The notes beneath the pieces were generated by a model. That model was not told the DNA's origin. It saw only the letters and a list, made by a program, of their open reading frames with translations, and did not search any database. A DNA stretch of 37,033 bases from Acidimicrobiaceae bacterium (lineage in GTDB: Bacteria; Actinomycetota; Acidimicrobiia; Acidimicrobiales; RAAP-2), in the NCBI GenBank assembly GCA_003132165.1, contig PKWW01000033.1, positions 1 through 37,033 on the forward strand. Direction: 5' to 3'. Below are positions 33,372 to 37,033 of the stretch, piece after piece. A program made the position numbers and the translations under genes. Position 1 is the first letter of the stretch, and every line of letters begins with the position of its first letter.

Positions 33372-33613
33372 TTACTTAAGGCGAACGTGAACGAAGATGC
33401 GACCGAAGTTCTTCGAGTCCTTCTCCACTCGGTCGCAAGGTGTCTATTTTCTTGCTGATCGAGGAACCCAAGCACGCGCTTCGTCAATTGACCGCTTCGC
33501 CCGCCGGGAATGATCTCGATGAGCCGAGCCTTCTTCTCGATGACTTCGCCAAGCGCGTGATCGACGTCGTGGCCGCGATTAACAATTTCGTGCAGATCGA
33601 ATGTTGTCTTGAT
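33372..33613 (-). pseudogene. Smr-domain protein gene, frameshifted and lacking a normal start
   Basis: On the minus strand, codons from 33613 read KTTFDLHEIVNRGHDVDHAL, then IEIIPGGRSGQLTKRVLGFL, which is the small stand-alone Smr (MutS2-type) protein of actinobacteria. Near 33437-33441 the frame must change by a missing base to continue CDRVEKDSKNFGRIFVHVRL and stop at 33372, as the family does. The codon expected to be ATG is ATC, with an in-frame TAG four codons further out. The GKGSG motif is changed to GGRSG. Two or three defects point to decay rather than a single sequencing slip. Smr domains bind or cut branched nucleic acids or RNA. Confidence 0.72.
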
Positions 33614-34022
33614 GATTGGTTTCTACTTCAACCGAACGTGCTCTTCAGCAATTGAGCGGTGACAAGACGTGATTGAGTCGAGCGGCCACGAGTTACACTC
33701 AGGATCAGGACGTCCAGACTTCGCCTCCTGCTCAGTTGGCATTGTGTCAACCGTCTGGATGAAGGTGTCGTGTGGTTACTCGGAAGTTGCGGGCCGTGTC
33801 GTATGGTGCACGAAGGAACCGGCGTGAATCGCGCGCGGTGATGTGCGCGCCCGTGGTTGGCTCGCGTGCAGTTCCACTGGGACATAGTTGCAATCGCGCT
33901 CTTCAATCTTCGGCGCTCACAATCAGAGGTCGCTCGTATCCGGGACCGTGCACGCGCCCTCAAAGTGCGCCAGAGCGTCGCCAGTTTTCTTGCAGTACAA
34001 CCAAGAGAGGGAGGAGTGCGTT
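33614..34022. other. Intergenic stretch without a supported gene
   Basis: Both strands were read; no family-like peptide or RNA gene is seen. The last 20 bases hold the strong ribosome binding site of the next micro-gene. Confidence 0.4.
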
Positions 34023-34091
34023 ATGTACATCGGCATTGGAACCATCATTTTGATACTCGTGATCATCGTTGTCGTGAAGATGATCAGGTAG
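34023..34091 (+). CDS. 22-residue membrane micro-protein
   Basis: The ATG at 34023 follows AGGGAGGAGTGCGTT, a strong ribosome binding site. The peptide is MYIGIGTIILILVIIVVVK plus M-I-R: one hydrophobic helix with a basic end. Very similar peptides of 22-30 residues (MYIGxGTIVLIxxI type) are frequent in actinobacteria and usually go unannotated; their function is unknown. It lies upstream of the CsbD-like gene on the same strand and may be part of the same stress-linked group. Confidence 0.65.
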   Translation: MYIGIGTIILILVIIVVVKMIR

Positions 34092-34229
34092 TCAGGTAAT
34101 CGACGCCACAGTGCGAGTGTCAAACCGTCGCCAGACGAAACGTCTGGGATGTCGGTGGAGCGAAGTGAAGAGCCAAATCCAGCGCAGATAAGGAGTTACC
34201 TTTCTGTGAACCATGAAGGAGAAGCAGGT

Positions 34230-34403
34230 ATGTCAAAGAAGGACAAGAAGAACAATTCCCACCAGATCGTCAAGGGAAAAGTAGAGCAGGCCGCCGGCAA
34301 GGTGACTGGCGATGAGGATCTAGAAGCGCAGGGCGCCGCCGATGAGGCCGCTGGTGACCTCAAACAGGCCGGCGAAAAGGTGAAAGACGCGTTCAAGGCG
34401 TAA
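34230..34403 (+). CDS. CsbD-family stress protein
   Basis: A 57-residue hydrophilic protein beginning MSKKDKKNNSHQIVKGKVEQ and continuing AAGKVTGDEDLEAQGAADEA, then GDLKQAGEKVKDAF. This is the CsbD fold: short charged helices with the GKVEQAAGKVTGD core, linked in other bacteria to general-stress regulons. I chose the ATG at 34230 because AAGGAGAAGCAGGT precedes it and family members start here; a longer frame from 34149 adds an unrelated tail. A strong inverted repeat follows the gene. Its biochemical function is unknown. Confidence 0.92.
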   Translation: MSKKDKKNNSHQIVKGKVEQAAGKVTGDEDLEAQGAADEAAGDLKQAGEKVKDAFKA

Positions 34404-34444
34404 GTCCAAGACCATGGTGCGCTGGGATTGCGCGCATCAAGTCT

Positions 34445-34480
34445 GACCGCTCCCGGGTGCGCTCGCAACCGGGAGCGGTC
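34445..34480 (+). terminator. Stem-loop after the CsbD-like gene
   Basis: GACCGCTCCCGG (34445-34456) pairs perfectly with CCGGGAGCGGTC (34469-34480) around a 12-base loop, 41 bases after the stop. No T-run follows, so termination is likely but not certain. Confidence 0.6.
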
Positions 34481-34604
34481 GCTTCGCTAGCGTGGCCGGT
34501 GACGAGAGTTTCTCCGTCATCAGTGGCGACGGTTCGTCCGCGAACGAATGGTGGGAATCAGTGAGGTCTGACGGCGTGTCCAATTTCCGGCGAGGTCATT
34601 CGCG

Positions 34605-35585
34605 TTGAGCATTCGACGTCGCGCCTCGGCGGTTCGGGACTCTGTGGCTACCACCGAGGAGCACCTGCGCCAGCAGGGTCAGCAACTGGCTCGCGGTAGG
34701 CAATGGAAGGTCATTGCCCGTTCGACGCTGACGAACATGTCGAGCAATCGGGTCAATATTGCCGCGGGTGCGTTCGCCTATCGGTGGTTCCTCGCGATCT
34801 TTCCGATCATCATCGCCCTGCTCGGTATCGCGACCATCGTGACAATCCCTCGAAGTGGCATTGTGGATCTCGTCAACGGTGTGACGAAACTTTTGCCCCA
34901 GGGTGCGGCCAGGGTCTTCACGCGAGCCATTGCCCAGGCCACGGGAAATAAGACATCCGACTTATCGGCGACCGTCGCAGCGAGTGTGGTCGCTCTGTGG
35001 AGTGCAACCTCGGGAATGGTCATAGTCGAAGAGGGCTTGGATATGGCGTTCGAGCTTCCGCGCGATCGATCGTTTCTCGCCAAGAGAGTGGTGGCGATTC
35101 CCCTGCTGCTCGGCGCGACGTTGCTCGGTGGCGCGGCCTCGGCGCTGATCATCTTTGGTCCGCAACTGGGCAACGTACTGCGACACGACACACCAATGGC
35201 GGGGGCCGCGTTCAGCGCACTGTGGACTTTTCTGCGTTGGATCATTGCGCTCGCGCTCATCAACTTTCTGATGACGCTCATCTACTACTTGGCCCCGAAT
35301 CGCCAGAGAGACCGCTGGCACTGGACCAGCTCGGGCGCCATCGTCGCCACAGTGTTGTGGGCGATTGTGTCGCTGGCGTTCTCCTTCTACACCTCGAGCT
35401 TTGGTACCTATGGGCGCACGTACGGGGCGTTTGCCGGCGTCGCGCTGCTGATCTTCTGGCTGTATCTGACCGGCCTCGCGATTCTGGTCGGCGGAGAAGT
35501 TGACGCGAGTCTTGCGCGCCATGAGCTATCGAGCGACCAGGCTGGGACACCGTTGTCGCTGACGCGCGAAGCGCCTGGGCTCTAG
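34605..35585 (+). CDS. YihY/virulence factor BrkB family membrane protein
   Basis: A 326-residue inner-membrane protein with about six hydrophobic helices after a basic, Gln-rich N-terminal stretch of about 40 residues. Family features include NIAAGAFAYRWFLAIFPIII (the usual AxxxAYY/F-like start), VALWSATSGMVIVEEGLDMAF, LIYYLAPNRQRDRWHWTSSG, and YTSSFGTYGRTYGAFAGVALLIFWL, with Asn-Arg and Gly patterns typical of YihY. The fused RNase BN name once given to this family is not supported biochemically, and its transport role is unproven. The start is TTG at 34605, with GGCGAGG about ten bases upstream; an internal ATG at 34737 is an alternative. It converges on the ferritin-like gene, overlapping its stop by four bases. 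Confidence 0.88.
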   Translation: MSIRRRASAVRDSVATTEEHLRQQGQQLARGRQWKVIARSTLTNMSSNRVNIAAGAFAYRWFLAIFPIIIALLGIATIVTIPRSGIVDLVNGVTKLLPQGAARVFTRAIAQATGNKTSDLSATVAASVVALWSATSGMVIVEEGLDMAFELPRDRSFLAKRVVAIPLLLGATLLGGAASALIIFGPQLGNVLRHDTPMAGAAFSALWTFLRWIIALALINFLMTLIYYLAPNRQRDRWHWTSSGAIVATVLWAIVSLAFSFYTSSFGTYGRTYGAFAGVALLIFWLYLTGLAILVGGEVDASLARHELSSDQAGTPLSLTREAPGL

Positions 35586-35882
35586 TCCGAGCTTTCGACG
35601 TCGGTGATCGGTAATCGCGTGAAGAGGTATTTGCGCAGATTCTTGTCGAGAACTGGATCTTGTCGACGAAGCCACTCGAGGAGCATCGCGGCGTGCTCTT
35701 TCTCCTCGTCGCGATTGTGGGCGAGAATCGCCGCGAGTTCCGCGTCACTGGCCGCCGCCACCCTCTGGTTGTACCAGTCAATGGCTTCGAACTCTTCGCA
35801 GAGCGACGTCATCGCCCGGTGGTAGTCCAACGGTCGTCTCGTCCAGCTGCTCTCGCGGTTCGTGCAATCCTTCACTGCCCAT
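35582..35882 (-). pseudogene. Encapsulated-ferritin-like (EncFtn) gene with a 1-base frameshift
   Basis: The true start appears to be ATG 35882 after AAGGGG. It gives MGSEGLHEPREQLDETTV, which matches EncFtn N-termini (HEPxExL). At GTTGGAC (35827-35828) one extra G shifts the frame. Removing it continues DYHRAMTSLCEEFEAIDWYN, ILAHNRDEEKEHAAMLLEWL and KYLFTRLPI, with the ferroxidase Glu of EEFE and the ExxH (EKEH). The downstream part is also open from a GTG at 35875 as a 97-residue frame. EncFtn proteins oxidise iron inside encapsulin shells. Here the C-terminus ends soon after LFTRLPI, with no encapsulin targeting peptide, and no encapsulin gene is in the window. Confidence 0.75.
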
Positions 35883-36109
35883 TTTTACCCCTTGGTGTCA
35901 CCGGCACTCCAGTGGCTCGATTTCGGCTCTAATCACTGGGGGCGAGCAGTGGACCAGTTCGTAGGAGGTTCTTGCGTTCGAGGCGCTGCCCGCGCCGTGT
36001 TGGTCACACGATGGGGGGGGCGGCGAGCGTAAGGTGAGAATGACGACTGGTCCGGACCCTGCTTCTGCCGTCTCGAACCGTTGGTTCGCACTTGAACAAG
36101 GAGAACGTA
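35883..36109. other. Divergent promoter region, ferritin-like and leader-ORF genes
   Basis: A strong ribosome-binding-like TAGGAGG precedes a TTG at 35972 that opens a 21-codon Arg-rich frame. It overlaps a run of eight G near 36013-36020. I do not call it a gene. The run of G is a possible slippage site. Promoters for both sides should lie here. Confidence 0.3.
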
Positions 36110-36187
36110 ATGGGACTCACCGCAGTGGCGCGTCGAAGCGCCGGAATGATTTCACCGGAGTACAGGTCGCTCGGAGGTCGGGCATGA
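36110..36187 (+). CDS. 25-residue leader ORF coupled to the DUF6131-like gene
   Basis: The ATG at 36110 is preceded by AAGGAGAACGTA, a near-perfect ribosome binding site. The peptide begins MGLTAVARRSAGMISPEYRS and ends LGGRA. Its TGA overlaps the ATG of the next gene as ATGA. Its last codons also contain the CGGAGG ribosome binding site of that gene, so its translation could open or occlude the next start. It has no hydrophobic segment and no family. It may be a regulatory upstream ORF or a small protein. Confidence 0.5.
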   Translation: MGLTAVARRSAGMISPEYRSLGGRA

Positions 36188-36339
36188 TTACGCTCGGACT
36201 GATCCTGCTCCTGATCGGTTTCCTCACGGGCATCGCTGTGCTCTGGTCCCTTGGTTTCATCATCCTCGTGGTAGGGCTCGTGCTGTGGCTGCTCGGATCG
36301 ATCGGACACGAGATTGGCGGCCGTCGCCACTACTACTAG
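36184..36339 (+). CDS. DUF6131-like two-helix membrane protein, 51 residues
   Basis: The ATG at 36184 follows CGGAGG at a spacing of six. The peptide has two hydrophobic helices (MITLGLILLLIGFLTGIAVL, then SLGFIILVVGLVLWLLGSIG), a short loop, and ends HEIGGRRHYY. This pattern, with the GLVLWLLGxxGHxxGGRRHYx ending, fits the DUF6131 small membrane proteins of actinobacteria, whose function is unknown. A longer form with the same frame from about 36040 is possible, but the internal ribosome binding site and the family length favour this start. Confidence 0.8.
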   Translation: MITLGLILLLIGFLTGIAVLWSLGFIILVVGLVLWLLGSIGHEIGGRRHYY

Positions 36340-36393
36340 TCGCGGTGATCTCTGGCAGTGGGCGCCGCCGCACGAAGGCGGAAGGCCCGTTGC

Positions 36394-36621
36394 TTAATGG
36401 TCTTCGTCGGACCAGCGACCGAGAAGGCGAAGGAAGAACTTACTGAATCGTCCTACGTTCTCGCTTCTGCCGTGGGCGGTGGAGTGTCCGAGGCGGGTGC
36501 CGCCGGGGGTCCCAGCATCCTCGGCGATGCCCGCCATCTGGATGTTGTTGATTTCTTCGTACTTCGGTACCTTCATGAGACGGTCCCTGATCTTTCGCGG
36601 TTTGTTCCCTGATGTGCCCAT
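36394..36621 (-). CDS. Small basic protein, 75 residues (unknown)
   Basis: The ATG at 36621 follows GAGGAGGAATAACCA, a strong ribosome binding site, which is the main support. The peptide begins MGTSGNKPRKIRDRLMKVPK, has a polar middle (YEEINNIQMAGIAEDAG, then a Gly/Thr/His/Ser-rich linker), and ends in an amphipathic basic helix (RFSKFFLRLLGRW) with an acidic tail. An in-frame Met at MKVPKYEE is an alternative start. No family is recognised. It lies 63 bases after the DksA-like gene on the same strand and may be co-transcribed with it. Confidence 0.6.
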   Translation of the reverse strand: MGTSGNKPRKIRDRLMKVPKYEEINNIQMAGIAEDAGTPGGTRLGHSTAHGRSENVGRFSKFFLRLLGRWSDEDH

Positions 36622-36684
36622 TGGTTATTCCTCCTCAGACGTGGTTCGTCTGATTGTTGATTTTCGATGACCACGCGCGAGTGT

Positions 36685-37020
36685 TCACTGCTCGCCGACT
36701 TCGTCGATGGTGAGTTCGGCTGCCGGATCCGCTTCGAGTCGTTCGTCGGGAATCGGCAGTCCACTACGAACGCTCATACCGTACGTGCCGTCCGCCAGGT
36801 GCTGTAGTGCCCGTCCAATCGCCTGGAGTCGGTCCTCGAGACCCCGTGTTACCGCGTCGTCCTCTTGTTCGGCGACGAGGGGCTCGGCGGAGTCGTTCAT
36901 GTCACCTTGCGCGACCGCGCCGAGTCGTTCCGCGGCTCGGCTGGCCGTCAGATGTTCGAGCGTCGATTCGATCCGCAGCCGCTCGTCGTGCAGCAGTTTC
37001 GATGCCCTTTGGTGCTCCAT
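36685..37020 (-). CDS. DksA/TraR-like protein without a zinc finger
   Basis: A 111-residue protein starting at ATG 37020, with GGGAG at a spacing of five; an ATG at 37032 is an alternative. The N-terminal helices form a coiled coil with a DxxDxA tip (D40-M-N-D43-S-A45) like that of DksA, which reaches into the RNA polymerase secondary channel. The C-terminal part GTYGMSVRSGLPIPDERLEA is the DksA/TraR segment, but all four zinc-binding Cys are replaced and the protein has no Cys at all. Such zinc-less forms are common in actinobacteria. A role in transcription control is likely by homology but untested. Confidence 0.85.
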   Translation of the reverse strand: MEHQRASKLLHDERLRIESTLEHLTASRAAERLGAVAQGDMNDSAEPLVAEQEDDAVTRGLEDRLQAIGRALQHLADGTYGMSVRSGLPIPDERLEADPAAELTIDEVGEQ

Positions 37021-37033
37021 GCGTACTCCCATC

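Noticed and set aside
33440..33655. 71-residue plus-strand frame
   Set aside because: It lies opposite the Smr-family sequence, which explains its coding-like composition. It has no good ribosome binding site.
35972..36037. 21-codon TTG-started Arg-rich ORF after TAGGAGG
   Set aside because: It is too short, crosses a run of eight G, and has no further support.

Overview
The window is GC-rich and reads as chromosome of an actinobacterium (Actinomycetota). The evidence is the high G+C content, frequent GTG/TTG starts, and a set of small stress and envelope genes typical of soil actinobacteria: CsbD-like, YihY/BrkB-like, DUF6131-like and a zinc-less DksA-like protein. An anaerobic-type Ni-Fe CO dehydrogenase next to a complete arginine deiminase pathway suggests a facultative or low-oxygen lifestyle. 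A placement near Acidimicrobiia is only a guess, because no ribosomal RNA or other marker is present.

Layout. (1) 1-159: cut-off start of an IS3-type orfA. (2) 417-5227, minus strand: a four-gene CO-oxidation operon, cooF-cooS-cooC-FNOR, with ATGA or 1-base overlaps or very short gaps between genes. CooS oxidises CO, CooF carries the electrons, CooC inserts nickel, and the flavoprotein probably passes electrons to NAD(P). (3) 5581-7506: relics of a TetR regulator and a patatin, then an MFS transporter. (4) 7643-13623: a large SDR/DUF2867 protein with small candidate ORFs around it, a secreted beta-propeller, an acidic 11-residue-repeat protein encoded by a 33-bp tandem repeat, a DUF1801 protein and a cold-shock protein. 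(5) 14033-18671: an IS1595-type transposase relic, small membrane proteins, a second secreted propeller, a lipoprotein and a DUF4232 protein bracketed by IS21-like repeats.

(6) 19215-22873: a heterodimeric ABC exporter with one degenerate ATP site. (7) 22907-27523, minus strand: arcD-arcA-arcB-arcC. These import arginine and export ornithine, then make ATP from arginine through citrulline and carbamoyl phosphate. The arcC frame starts where one expects ATG but has ATC. (8) 27926-33271, minus strand: acyl-CoA dehydrogenase, a secreted helical-repeat protein with a perfect hairpin terminator, exonuclease III and a UvrD-like helicase. (9) 33372-37020: a compact run of small genes. It holds a broken Smr gene, a 22-residue membrane peptide, CsbD, YihY, a frameshifted encapsulated-ferritin-like gene, a short leader ORF coupled to a DUF6131-like membrane protein, an unknown small basic protein and a DksA-like protein.

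No tRNA, rRNA or CRISPR array was found. The most unusual items are the HypB-like Cys motif at the start of CooC, the CX2C D-cluster motif in CooS, the 33-bp repeat protein, the coupled leader ORF, and several otherwise well-conserved genes broken by single-base changes.
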